Position numbers and translations under genes: made by a program. A stretch of DNA of 47,603 nucleotides, taken from positions 1-47,603 of the forward strand of contig NZ_BPQG01000021.1 of the NCBI RefSeq assembly GCF_022179125.1. The letters are read 5' to 3'. Below the pieces are notes generated by a model. That model did no database searches. It was not told where the DNA came from and saw only the letters and a program-made list of their open reading frames with translations. Source of the stretch: Methylobacterium cerastii. Lineage in GTDB: Bacteria > Pseudomonadota > Alphaproteobacteria > Rhizobiales > Beijerinckiaceae. Below, piece after piece: positions 18,767 through 27,038 of the stretch; the first letter of the stretch is position 1; each line of letters opens with the position of its first letter.

Positions 18767-19108
18767 CTATTCGGCGAGATCGAGGAGGTGCCGGCCTTCG
18801 CGGTCGTCGATCTCGATGATCCACAGGTCGGAATCGAAGCGGATCTCCTTGGTCAGGCGCTCCTCGGCATCGAGCGGCGTGCCCTCGGTGACCATCGCCA
18901 CGAAACGGCGGCCGCCGGAATCCTCGCCCTCGAACAAAGCCTGCGGCGCCGGCCCGTAGAGGTCGGCGCGTCCGTCGAGGCGATCGACCTTGACGAAGAT
19001 CGCGCCCGCCGCCGCCGCCCCGCGCCGCCGCTGAACCGCGGAGATGCCCTCGACGGCGAGGCGCCTCAGGTGGGCCGAGACCCAGAAATCGGAGCGCAGG
19101 CGCGGCAT
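18767..19108 (-). CDS. DUF1491 protein
   Basis: This is a 113-residue cytoplasmic protein starting MPRLRSDFWVSAHLRRL. It contains GAIFVKVDRLDGRADLYGPA and DSDLWIIEIDDREGRHLL, the characteristic blocks of DUF1491, a family found almost only in alphaproteobacteria and of unknown function. It starts 56 bases after the peptidoglycan-binding protein gene on the same strand and is probably co-transcribed with it. It ends two bases from the gltX stop. Confidence 0.9.
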   Translation of the reverse strand: MPRLRSDFWVSAHLRRLAVEGISAVQRRRGAAAAGAIFVKVDRLDGRADLYGPAPQALFEGEDSGGRRFVAMVTEGTPLDAEERLTKEIRFDSDLWIIEIDDREGRHLLDLAE

Positions 19109-19164
19109 GGGACCTCCCGGTGCGGATGCGCGCCGGGCATGCGCCGCGCCGGACCGCGATGCAA

Positions 19165-19902
19165 TCAGGCCGGGGGCAGGGCAGCGCGGGCGGCGAGCTC
19201 GCGCAGAGTCCGGCCGGCGGGTTCGCCCTTTACCGGCAGCTTGCGGTCGCGCTCGAACTTTTCGATCGCCGCGCGGGTGGTGGCGCCCATCAGCCCGTCG
19301 GCCTTGAGCGGCCCGTAGCCGAGCTTCGTCAGAGCCTTTTGCGCCTGCATCACCGAGGGCTGCGGTTTCGGTGCTGCGGCGGCCGCCTTCGGCGTGACCG
19401 AGGCGGTGGTCTCGCCGGACCGGATCAGGTCGGCGATCCCATCCCGGTTCGCAGGCTTGGCGGATTCGGCGGTCTTGGCCGGCGGCCGTGACGGCTCGGC
19501 GGGCCGCGCGGCTTCGGCCGCCATGTCCGGCGAAGCCTTCGGGACCGGGTCCTTCCGTACCGCGTCTTGGCGAAGCGCGTCTTGGCGAAGCGCGTCCTGG
19601 CGAATCGCGATCTTCGGCAGGATCGGCGCCGGGTGGCGGCCGGTCTGGTGGCCCAGCGCGTTCATCGAGACCATCACCACGGCGCCGAGCGCGACCACCC
19701 CGCCGAACAGCGTACCGGGGTTGCGCCGGCACATGCGCAAGGTCCCGCTGGCCACGGCCCCGAGCATCACCCGCCATTCCGAGGCGTCGGCATCGGTGAT
19801 GGCTGCGCGAGGTGGTGTCGGGTGGCGGGCGGCCTTGGCCGGGCGTGCGCTGCGGGCCTCGCCGGCGACGGTGATCTCGCAATGGTCGCGCATCTCGGAC
19901 AT
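19165..19902 (-). CDS. Membrane-anchored peptidoglycan-binding-domain protein
   Basis: The 245-residue protein has a cytoplasmic N-terminus (MSEMRDHCEITVAGEARSAR in part) and one membrane helix at about 65-85 (GTLFGGVVALGAVVMVSMNAL). A periplasmic linker follows, with three near-identical RQDAL units, and then an Ala/Pro/Lys-rich stretch. The C-terminal PG_binding_1 domain spans about 185-240 (QAQKALTKLGYGPLKADGLMGATTRAAIEKFERD). This topology suggests that it tethers the inner membrane to the cell wall. The first residues after the membrane resemble SPOR/LysM linker architecture seen in alphaproteobacteria. It lies 24 bases downstream of the histidine kinase gene, so the two are probably one transcript. 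Confidence 0.85.
   Translation of the reverse strand: MSEMRDHCEITVAGEARSARPAKAARHPTPPRAAITDADASEWRVMLGAVASGTLRMCRRNPGTLFGGVVALGAVVMVSMNALGHQTGRHPAPILPKIAIRQDALRQDALRQDAVRKDPVPKASPDMAAEAARPAEPSRPPAKTAESAKPANRDGIADLIRSGETTASVTPKAAAAAPKPQPSVMQAQKALTKLGYGPLKADGLMGATTRAAIEKFERDRKLPVKGEPAGRTLRELAARAALPPA
19561..19605 (-). repeat. Three tandem 15-bp units within a CDS
   Basis: Units CGCGTCTTGGCGAAG, an identical second copy, and CGCGTCCTGGCGAAT encode RQDAL/RQDAL/RQDAV-type repeats in the periplasmic linker of the peptidoglycan-binding protein. The near-identity at DNA level points to slippage and likely length variation between strains. Confidence 0.85.
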
Positions 19903-19926
19903 TCTGTCTCCCCGTTGCGTTTCGGA

Positions 19927-21870
19927 TCAGCCGGCGCGGCGCAGGCGCGCGGCTTCGTCGGGCTCCCGCACCACCGTCGGCCCGCTGTCGAACAGGCCGA
20001 GCGGCAGGCGAACGACGGCGCCGGTGGCTGGCGCATTGCGGGTCGTGCGCACCCGGGCGGTCAGCGGCGCGGTGCCGAGCGCGCTTTCGGGCTGGCGGCA
20101 GGCCTTCGGCAGGCTGACGGTGACGGTCGTCCCCGCATCCGGCGCGCTCTCGATCGTCATGGCGCCGCCGTGCAGGCCGACGAGACCCTGCACCACGGAC
20201 AGGCCGAGGCCGGTACCCTCGTGGGTGCGCTTGTAGCCGCCGGTCCCCGCCTGGAAGAACGGCGTGCCGAGCCGCGGCAGGTCGGCTTCCCGGATGCCGA
20301 TGCCGGTATCCGAGACGACGAGGTCGAGGCCGGTCGCGGTCCTACGCAGCGCCACCTCGACGCGGCCGCCGGCGGGCGTGAACTTCACCGCGTTCGAAAT
20401 CAGGTTGATCAGCACCTGCCGGCAGGCACGCGAATCCGCGGTGATCTCGATAGAGCCGTGCGCGGGCGTCGGCACGAGGACGATTCCGGCTTCGTCGGCC
20501 TTGAGCTTCATCAAGTCGCAGCAGCTGCGCACGAGAGCTGCCGCGTCCACCGTCTCCGGCGCGTAATCGAAGTTGCCGCTCTGGATCCGGCTCATGTCGA
20601 GCAGGGTGTTGACGACGCTGAGCAGGTGCTGCCCCGAGGCGCCGATGATGCCGGCATATTCCCGCGCCCGCTCCGGCCCGAGCACCATCGCGCCTTCGCC
20701 GGCCAGCACCTCGGAGAAGCCGATGATGGCGTTCAGGGGCGTGCGCAGCTCGTGGGTGACGTTGGCCAGGAACCGGCTCTTCACCTCGTCGGCGCGCTCC
20801 GCCTCGGCACGCGCCCGCTCCAGTTCCTCGGCGTGGCGGCGATGCTCGGTCACGTCCCGGGTCACGGCGACGACGCCGACCGGGCCGGACGGACCCTGCG
20901 CGATCCGGTGCGCCCGCATCTCGACATGGATCAGCCGTGCGCCGTCCTGCCGCCGCCCGGTCGGGTCGACGTTGAGGCGCAGCTGCACCGTCGCGGGCTT
21001 GCCCAACGCCGCGACGTCGCTGATCGCCTGCAGGAAGGCGGGGCGGTCGGCGACGTGGACGCGCTCCAGCAGGCCGTGGCCGCGCAGGCGCAGGGCGTCG
21101 GTGCCGACGAGGGTCTCGGCCGAGGCCGACGCCTCGATCACCCGGCCGTTGGCGTCGTGCCAGGTGACGAGGTCGTCGATCGCGGCGAGCAGCATCCGGT
21201 CCCGGGCCTCGTTGTCGCGCATGCGCTTGCGCCATTGGCCCTCGTTGCGCATCTGCTCCAACACCTGCGCGGCGACGTGGCCGATGGCGGTGATGGCGAA
21301 GACCGGCAACGCCACGGTGGCCGAGAGCGCGACCGTCGGGCTGGTGACGATCCAAGAGCCGGCGAGCGCGACGCCGAGCACGCCGAGCATCGCCAGCAGG
21401 GACGCGGCGACGGTCGCCCGCTTCGAGCCGGAGACCACCGCTTCGAGCGGGATCGCCACGAGCCAGACGGTCGCGGCCGACTGCACGCCGCCGGTGAGCC
21501 CGGCGAGGCAGACGATCAGCCCGGTGAGGCCGGCGGAGGAGACCGCGTGAGCGACCCAGAGCGAGCCGGTGCGCGAGAGCAGGACGGCGGCGAGGACCGG
21601 TAGGAACAGGCTGGCGATGGCAAGGACTTCGATGCCCGAGGGCACGCCGCGCCACAGCAGGTAGGGCGGCAGCCCTGCCATCATCACCGCGCCGGTGGCG
21701 AGGCGCGAGACCAGGAAGCGCTCGTGGCGGAAGCGCACGGCCGCGTCCTCGATCGCGGATTCATGCACGAAGCTCGCAAGGCGGGCGTCGAGCAGCGTGG
21801 GCAGCCGGTGTTGAATACGCAAGACAGATACGCGCAACGCACAAGACCCAAGACCCGGGGCAGCCAACAA
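19927..21870 (-). CDS. DivJ/PleC-like membrane sensor histidine kinase
   Basis: This is a 647-residue kinase. Several membrane helices lie between about 58 and 200 (e.g. EVLAIASLFLPVLAAVLL, AITAIGHVAAQVL). A PAS domain at about 222-345 and a short coiled linker (HRRHAEELERARAEAERADEV) precede the HisKA domain with the phospho-acceptor His373 in FLANVTHELRTPLNAIIGFSE. The ATPase domain has N-box LINLISNAVKFTPAGG, VSDTGIGI and GTGLGLSVVQGL. The HisKA sequence (ASGQHLLSVVNTLLDMSRIQSG) is of the PleC/DivJ/PdhS type that acts on DivK to control CtrA; the many-helix N-terminus suits DivJ. That role is inference. No ATG lies before residue 63; the start is a TTG and is uncertain (21870 or 21825). 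Confidence 0.88.
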   Translation of the reverse strand: MLAAPGLGSCALRVSVLRIQHRLPTLLDARLASFVHESAIEDAAVRFRHERFLVSRLATGAVMMAGLPPYLLWRGVPSGIEVLAIASLFLPVLAAVLLSRTGSLWVAHAVSSAGLTGLIVCLAGLTGGVQSAATVWLVAIPLEAVVSGSKRATVAASLLAMLGVLGVALAGSWIVTSPTVALSATVALPVFAITAIGHVAAQVLEQMRNEGQWRKRMRDNEARDRMLLAAIDDLVTWHDANGRVIEASASAETLVGTDALRLRGHGLLERVHVADRPAFLQAISDVAALGKPATVQLRLNVDPTGRRQDGARLIHVEMRAHRIAQGPSGPVGVVAVTRDVTEHRRHAEELERARAEAERADEVKSRFLANVTHELRTPLNAIIGFSEVLAGEGAMVLGPERAREYAGIIGASGQHLLSVVNTLLDMSRIQSGNFDYAPETVDAAALVRSCCDLMKLKADEAGIVLVPTPAHGSIEITADSRACRQVLINLISNAVKFTPAGGRVEVALRRTATGLDLVVSDTGIGIREADLPRLGTPFFQAGTGGYKRTHEGTGLGLSVVQGLVGLHGGAMTIESAPDAGTTVTVSLPKACRQPESALGTAPLTARVRTTRNAPATGAVVRLPLGLFDSGPTVVREPDEAARLRRAG

Positions 21871-22143
21871 CGCGGCATCCCAGGAAATACTCGGCCTTCG
21901 CGCCCCCCGGTTCGGTGACGAACGACTAGGAGCCGACCGTCGCAGACCCGGCTTAAACGAGTGTTGCGCGCCGGCTTCCGATCACCCGGATGCTTTCCAC
22001 AACGTAACCGTGACTGTGCGCCGTCGTCCCGAATGCGGTTCGTTCACCATCGACGCCGATTTCCGCGCTCAGTTGACGGCGGGTTCAGGAAGTCGGCGCC
22101 ACCCTCGGCCAGTCCAACCCGTCCGCCGTCCGGATCACCGTTT

Positions 22144-22488
22144 ATGTCGTTCCTGTTGCGAGCCGCCCTGGTGATCGGCGCGTTGTCCTATTTCGCGGCG
22201 ACGCGCGACCAGCCCTCGACGTCCGCGATCGGACCCGCAGCGACGGCGACGGCGACGGCGGCCGTGCGCGATCCGGCTGCGACGGTCCTGGCGACGGGAT
22301 CGACGGTGCTCGCGACGGTCGGGTCCGCCTCGGCGGCCTGGAGCGCACTGCCGGCGGAGTCCCGCCAGCGTTTGGCGCAGGATGCCATGGCCGAGCTCGG
22401 CAGGCACGTCGGCACGGCAAGCGTCTCGCGCGACACCCTGGCGGACGCCGACCGCAAGGCCGCCTGGCGCGGTGCGGAGGGGCACTGA
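22144..22488 (+). CDS. Small exported Ala/Thr-rich protein
   Basis: This is a 114-residue protein starting MSFLLRAALVIGALSYFAATR. A single hydrophobic segment acts as a signal or membrane anchor. Then come a low-complexity ATATATAA stretch, encoded by repeated ACGGCG triplets, and a more ordered C-terminus (LPAESRQRLAQDAMAELGRH). I do not recognise a family. It is divergent from the histidine kinase gene across a 273-base gap and convergent with the DUF2336 gene. The C-terminal composition resembles short proteins that accompany cell-envelope genes in Methylobacterium, but nothing firm can be said on function. Confidence 0.55.
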   Translation: MSFLLRAALVIGALSYFAATRDQPSTSAIGPAATATATAAVRDPAATVLATGSTVLATVGSASAAWSALPAESRQRLAQDAMAELGRHVGTASVSRDTLADADRKAAWRGAEGH

Positions 22489-22590
22489 CGACGCGGCGCG
22501 GATTGAGCTGCGACGCGCGAAGCCGGCTCTAACGCCAGCGGCCCATCAGCAAGCGAAAGGCCCGGCACGTCACCGACATCCGGGCGGGCT

Positions 22591-23712
22591 TCAAGACGAC
22601 TTGCGCGCTCGTCCCGGCAGGGTCGTGCGGGCGGCAGGCCGTTCGACGGCACTTGCCCGGACCTTGCCCGTGTCCGGCGCATGGTGCGGCTGGTGCGCGT
22701 CGGCCGTGGCGGTGCGCTCGCGCAGCGGCCGGTCGAGGATCGCCGAGAGCAGGTCGCGGGCGGCCGGGCGATCGGTGGTGCGGAACAGGCGGACGAGCTC
22801 GAACACCCGCTCGGCCGAGCGCGACACCGCCTCGTCGAGGGTCAGGAAGACGTAGACCGCCTCCTCCTCGTGCAGGTCGGCGGCGCGCAGGCATAGGGTG
22901 AGCAGGTCGTAGCGCGAGCCCGGGTCCGGCGCGGCGCGCAAGAAGTTCGCCGGCAGCCCCAGGCCGTCGGACAGCGCGGCGATGAAGCCGGGCACGTCGT
23001 GGGCGGCGGACAGTCCGAGCAGCATCGCGCCGAGGTCGCGTGGCGGGGGCGGGCAGGGGCGAAGCGCCGCCGTGGCGGCGATGGCCTCGCGGATCGCATC
23101 GCGCCGGATCGGGTCGGCATGCAGGTAGAGCGGCGCGAGGTCGTCGGCCGCGAGGTCCGGGCGCGCCAGAAGCAGGCCGGCGAGGTCCGGGTCGGCGCGA
23201 CCGCGGCCAACGAGGTGGCGGGCGCTGTCGCTGCGCAGGGTGATCGCGAGGTTCCCGGCCAGCGCCCGGTCGATCGCCGGATCGCCGCGCTGCGCCAGCT
23301 CGGCGACGACCGCGCGGGGCAGGCCGGGCCGCCCGGCCATCGCCGAGCCGAGGTCGGCGCCGTCGAGGAGCGCCGCGTCGATCAGGGCGGGCGAGAGCGT
23401 GACGGCTGTCTCCAGGACGATGTCGCGGACGCGGCCGCCGCGGGCGGCGAGGGTGGCCAGAACGGATTGCGGCGTGTCGGCGAAGGGCGCGAGCTTCTCC
23501 GCGACGATCGCCGCCGTCTCCTCGTCGACGATCGGGATCAGCCCGCCGGCGAGGGATGCGAAGGACTCGATGTCCGACTTGTCGCGGTTGGCTGCCTGCA
23601 CGAACAGATCGGTCTGGACCCGCAGGATGACGGGCTTCAGGTCGAGATGCGCGATGCGCGACAGTTCGATCAGCCCGGACAGGTCGGGCGCGACCTCGAC
23701 GGATGGGGGCAT
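22591..23712 (-). CDS. DUF2336 helical-repeat protein
   Basis: This is a 373-residue cytoplasmic protein with Ala/Leu/Arg/Asp-rich helices throughout. It shows the DUF2336 features SIARIAHLDLKP-like start (LIELSRIAHLDLKPVIL), VDEETAAIVAEKLAPFADTP and HEEEAVYVFLTLDEAVSRSAERVFELVRLF. DUF2336 proteins are alphaproteobacterial and HEAT-like in appearance, with unknown function. The C-terminal 50 residues (QPHHAPDTGKVRASAVERPAART in part) are basic and disordered. The start ATG at 23712 gives MPPSVEVAPDL; a start at 23739 is also possible. It is separated from the aldo/keto reductase by 146 bases. Confidence 0.8.
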   Translation of the reverse strand: MPPSVEVAPDLSGLIELSRIAHLDLKPVILRVQTDLFVQAANRDKSDIESFASLAGGLIPIVDEETAAIVAEKLAPFADTPQSVLATLAARGGRVRDIVLETAVTLSPALIDAALLDGADLGSAMAGRPGLPRAVVAELAQRGDPAIDRALAGNLAITLRSDSARHLVGRGRADPDLAGLLLARPDLAADDLAPLYLHADPIRRDAIREAIAATAALRPCPPPPRDLGAMLLGLSAAHDVPGFIAALSDGLGLPANFLRAAPDPGSRYDLLTLCLRAADLHEEEAVYVFLTLDEAVSRSAERVFELVRLFRTTDRPAARDLLSAILDRPLRERTATADAHQPHHAPDTGKVRASAVERPAARTTLPGRARKSS

Positions 23713-23805
23713 GGCACTTCGGATACGCAGGAACTGCAACGACCATCACGCTAGGGCCTTTTGCGTGAATCGACCTTTAATCCTCCTTCCCGACGGCCGT
23801 GTCGT

Positions 23806-23835
23806 CCTGCGCCAATCTTGCCTGCGCCAATATTG
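23806..23835. repeat. Two 15-bp tandem units, intergenic
   Basis: CCTGCGCCAATCTTG is followed directly by CCTGCGCCAATATTG with one mismatch. It lies in the gap before the end of the aldo/keto reductase gene, in a locally less GC-rich patch that could hold the DUF2336 promoter on the minus strand. Confidence 0.6.
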
Positions 23836-23858
23836 GACCCGATCGATCGATACGTGCC

Positions 23859-24878
23859 TCAGGCCTTGGTCCCGCTCACCGTGACGCGGCCCTCGACCGG
23901 GTAGGCCGGATCATTGTAGCCGGGCGTCGAGGGGTGGCCGGTCACGACGAGGCCGTCGACCAGGGCCTCGTCCTCGGGGGTGAAGGCGTAGTCGAGCCCG
24001 CCGAGGTAGTCGGTCCACTGCGCCAGCGTGCGCGGACCCGCGATGACCGCTGTCACCGCGCGGTTGTTCATCACCCAGGCGAAGGCGAACTGGCCGGCGG
24101 TGATGCCGCGGGCCTCGGCATGGTCCTTCAGGGTGCGGGCGATGCGCAGGGATTCCGGGCGCCATTCCGTCTGCATCATCCGCGTGTCCTGGCGGCCGGC
24201 GCGGGTGTCGGCCGGGGGCGGGGCGTCGGGATCGTACTTTCCGGTCAGCACGCCGCGGGCGAGCGGCGAGTACGGCACCACCCCGAGGCCAAAATGCGCG
24301 CAGGCCGGCAGGTGCTCGGTCTCGGGCATGCGGTTCAAGGCGTTGTAATAGGGCTGGCTCACCACCGGCCGGTCGATGCCATAGGCGTCGCACAGGCGGC
24401 AGATCTCGGCGATGCGCCAGGAGCGGTGGTTCGAGACGCCGAAATGCCGGATCTTGCCCTGGCGGACCAGGGTCTCCATCGCCCGCACGGTCTCGTCGAG
24501 CGGCGTCGCGTGGTCCTCCCGGTGGAGGTAGTAGATGTCGATGAAGTCGGTGCCGAGCCGGCGCAGGCTCTCGTCGGCGGCGCGCAGCACGTGGACGCGC
24601 GACAGGCCGCGGTCGTTGGGTCCGTCGCCCATCGGGTTGGCCACCTTGGTGGCCAGCACCCAGGCATGCCGGTCGGCGGCGATCGCCCGGCCGGTGATCT
24701 CCTCCGAGACGCCGGCGTTGTAGACGTCGGCCGTGTCGATGAAGTTCACGCCCGCCTCGCGGGCGCTGGCGACGATGTGCGCGGAATCGGCCTCGTCGGT
24801 GGCGCCGCCGAACATCATCGTGCCGAGGCAGATCGGCGAGACCTTGAGGCCGGAGCGGCCAAGCGTGCGGTAATCCAT
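23859..24878 (-). CDS. Aldo/keto reductase
   Basis: This is an NADPH-dependent oxidoreductase of the AKR superfamily with a TIM barrel of 339 residues, of the YajO/YghZ-like (AKR11-14) kind. Visible features are MDYRTLGRSGLKVSPICLGTMMFG, the catalytic Asp48 and Tyr53 in NFIDTADVYNAG, Lys78 in LATKVANPMG, and the His within IYYLHREDHATPLDET. The cofactor-binding C-terminal block is TAVIAGPRTLAQWTDYLGGL. The substrate cannot be read from sequence. It is a single-gene unit, divergent from msrQ across 197 bases. Confidence 0.93.
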   Translation of the reverse strand: MDYRTLGRSGLKVSPICLGTMMFGGATDEADSAHIVASAREAGVNFIDTADVYNAGVSEEITGRAIAADRHAWVLATKVANPMGDGPNDRGLSRVHVLRAADESLRRLGTDFIDIYYLHREDHATPLDETVRAMETLVRQGKIRHFGVSNHRSWRIAEICRLCDAYGIDRPVVSQPYYNALNRMPETEHLPACAHFGLGVVPYSPLARGVLTGKYDPDAPPPADTRAGRQDTRMMQTEWRPESLRIARTLKDHAEARGITAGQFAFAWVMNNRAVTAVIAGPRTLAQWTDYLGGLDYAFTPEDEALVDGLVVTGHPSTPGYNDPAYPVEGRVTVSGTKA

Positions 24879-25075
24879 CAGATGCGATCCTGCGTCGTTG
24901 GGTTGCGGGGCTATCTCGGCCGCGCTCCGGTGCGGTCAACCGTCTTCGCGCGTTCGAAACCGAAAACGGCCCGCATCCGTAACCGTGGGGCGAACCCAGC
25001 GAATGGATCGCGAGCGTTCCCCGCCGGCCGTTCCGGGCCGCGAATCGTCACCGACAGCCGATACGAAGAGCCGCC

Positions 25076-25969
25076 ATGTCCGACGCCCGGTCCCACGCCC
25101 TGCCGCTGCCCTGGCTCGACCGCGCCGGGCGCCTTTCGCTCCTGAAGCTCGCGGCGTTCCTGCTCGCCGTCGCGCCGGCCTGCTACCTCGCGGGCGCCTA
25201 CGCGACGAACACCCTCGGGCCCAAGCCGATCACGGCGCTGATCCACGGCACCGGGGAATGGACCATCCGCTTCCTGCTGGCCTCCCTCGCGGTCACGCCA
25301 CTTCGACGGGTGGCGAACTGGCCGAAGCTGATCAACGTCCGCCGCCTTATCGGGGTCACCACCCTGGCCTACGCGCTGGCGCACCTGACGCTCTACGTGG
25401 TCGACCAGAACTTCGACCTCGCCAAGGTCGTGTCCGAGATCGCACTGCGGTTCTACCTGACGATCGGCTTCGTCGCGCTCCTCGGCCTGATCGCGCTCGG
25501 CGCCACCTCGACCGATGCTGCGATCCGGCGGATGGGAAAGAACTGGACGCGGCTGCACAAGGCGGCCTACGCGATCGGCATTCTCGGCCTGCTGCACTAC
25601 TTCCTGCAATCGAAGATCGACGTCTCCGACCCGGTGTTCTGGACCGGGCTCTTCGTGCTGCTGATGGGCTGGCGCCTGATGCAACGCGTCCGCCTGCCGA
25701 TGCGGCCGTGGTCGCTGGCGCTGCTGGCGGTCGCCGCCGGCCTCGCGACGGCGGGGATCGAGGCGGCGTGGTACGGGATCAAGAGCGGCATCCCGGCCGA
25801 CCTCGTGCTCGGCGCCAACCTCGACTTCTCCGACGTGATCCGCCCCGCCTGGTGGGTGCTCGCCATCGGCCTGCTGCTACCGGTGGTCGCCCTGGTTCGC
25901 GGGATGCCGGCTGCGCGCAAGCCCGCGCCGCGGGTGGAGCGGCCGCACCGCGTCCAGCCGGCCGGATGA
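25076..25969 (+). CDS. msrQ: MsrQ/YedZ-like heme b membrane subunit
   Basis: MsrQ is the inner-membrane heme b and flavin protein that hands electrons to MsrP, the periplasmic molybdoenzyme that repairs oxidised methionines. The 297-residue protein has six or more helices of the ferric-reductase-like transmembrane domain. Candidate heme-ligand His residues lie in LIHGTGEWTIRFLL, YALAHLTLYVV and LHKAAYAIGILGLLHYFLQ. The C-terminus extends beyond the usual core by a further membrane pair (ALLAVAAGLATAGIEAAWYG, WVLAIGLLLPVVALV). The normal partner gene msrP is not next to it, which is unusual. A small exported Cys-containing protein follows 76 bases downstream. Confidence 0.85.
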   Translation: MSDARSHALPLPWLDRAGRLSLLKLAAFLLAVAPACYLAGAYATNTLGPKPITALIHGTGEWTIRFLLASLAVTPLRRVANWPKLINVRRLIGVTTLAYALAHLTLYVVDQNFDLAKVVSEIALRFYLTIGFVALLGLIALGATSTDAAIRRMGKNWTRLHKAAYAIGILGLLHYFLQSKIDVSDPVFWTGLFVLLMGWRLMQRVRLPMRPWSLALLAVAAGLATAGIEAAWYGIKSGIPADLVLGANLDFSDVIRPAWWVLAIGLLLPVVALVRGMPAARKPAPRVERPHRVQPAG

Positions 25970-26045
25970 CCGCCTTGCTCCCGGAGGCACGCGGACGCAC
26001 AACCCGGCCGGCCCCGACGCGGGCCGAACGGAGCTCGACCTGTCC

Positions 26046-26366
26046 ATGCGCGGTTTCCTGAGCCGATCCCTGTTCGCCCTGGCGCTCGTCGCGCCCAGGG
26101 CGGCACTCGCGGCCTGCCCCCTGCCGGAGCCGCCGCCGGCCTCGGCCAAGCCGGAGAAGCCGGCCCTGCCGGCAAAGCCCGCCTGCCTCGACGCCAAGGG
26201 CGGATGCCCCGGCTGGGAGGCCTACAGCTACAACGACGCGATCAAGGCCTACAACCTGCAGCTCCAGGCCTTTCGGCCTCTGGCCGAAGGCTACCTGCAG
26301 AAGCTCAACGCCTACGTGAAGGCGAGTGCCGACTACGCGCAGTGCGAAGTCAAGTCGATGCAGTAG
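26046..26366 (+). CDS. Small exported protein with four cysteines
   Basis: This is a 106-residue protein with a signal peptide (MRGFLSRSLFALALVAPRAALA, cleavage after ALA before ACPLPEPP). The mature part is Pro/Lys/Ala-rich, then has CLDAKGGCPGWEAYSYNDAIKAYN and a helical tail ending YAQCEVKSMQ. Four cysteines (ACPL, ACLD, GCPG, QCEV) could make two disulfides. I do not recognise the family. It follows msrQ on the same strand and may be co-transcribed. A role as a redox partner would be speculation. Confidence 0.65.
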   Translation: MRGFLSRSLFALALVAPRAALAACPLPEPPPASAKPEKPALPAKPACLDAKGGCPGWEAYSYNDAIKAYNLQLQAFRPLAEGYLQKLNAYVKASADYAQCEVKSMQ

Positions 26367-26444
26367 CCGCCGCTTCGCGACGGCGTCGCCGACTGCTAGG
26401 ATCGGCCGCTGAGCGCTCAGCCCAAGCTTCGGCCCGATCCGGGA

Positions 26445-26972
26445 ATGACCGTGGATCAGTTCCTGACCTGGGCCGAGGATCGACCTGGCCGCCACGAAAT
26501 TCTGAACGGCGAAGTCTTCGCCATCTCGCCGCAGCGCGCACAGCATGCCCGCGCCAAATCTAGGATCTTCGTAGCCTTGCACGCCGCGGTTCGTGCCGGC
26601 GGCCTCCCGTGCGAGGTGTTTCCGGACGGCATGACCGTGCGGATCGATCCGACCACTGCTTTCGAGCCGGACGCCCTCGTCATGTGCGGCTCCCGGATGG
26701 ATGCCGACGCGGTCGAGGTGAACGATCCGTTGATCGTCGTCGAGGTGATCTCACCGAGCACCAAGGCGATCGACACCGGCGTCAAGTTCGCCGGGTATTT
26801 CAGCCTCGCCAGCGTGATGCACCACCTGATCGTCGATCCCGTCAAACGCCTCGTCATCCATCACCGCCGTGGCGCCGAGGTGATCGAGTCGCGGATCGCG
26901 GCCGACGGCGTGCTCCGGCTCGATCCGCTCGGCCTCGACGTGCCGGTCGCCGAGATGTTCGCCGACGCCTGA
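26445..26972 (+). CDS. Uma2-family (DUF820) restriction-nuclease-fold protein
   Basis: The 175-residue protein has the Uma2 opening MTVDQFLTWAEDRPGRHEILNGE and a PD-(D/E)xK-like core with FEPDALVMCG and PLIVVEVISPSTKAIDTGVKFAGYF. The Asp/Glu/Lys positions therefore appear present (EPDALV, VEVIS, and Lys in the following helix). Uma2 proteins are abundant in Cyanobacteria and in some alphaproteobacteria and Actinobacteria; their function is not known. It lies 78 bases after the Cys protein gene and 66 before adenosine kinase. Confidence 0.88.
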   Translation: MTVDQFLTWAEDRPGRHEILNGEVFAISPQRAQHARAKSRIFVALHAAVRAGGLPCEVFPDGMTVRIDPTTAFEPDALVMCGSRMDADAVEVNDPLIVVEVISPSTKAIDTGVKFAGYFSLASVMHHLIVDPVKRLVIHHRRGAEVIESRIAADGVLRLDPLGLDVPVAEMFADA

Positions 26973-27038
26973 GCCGCCTCGCTTGACCCGTTCGGACGCC
27001 GGTGCGAGAGCGCGGGCAGATTTCGAAGGGACGACCGA

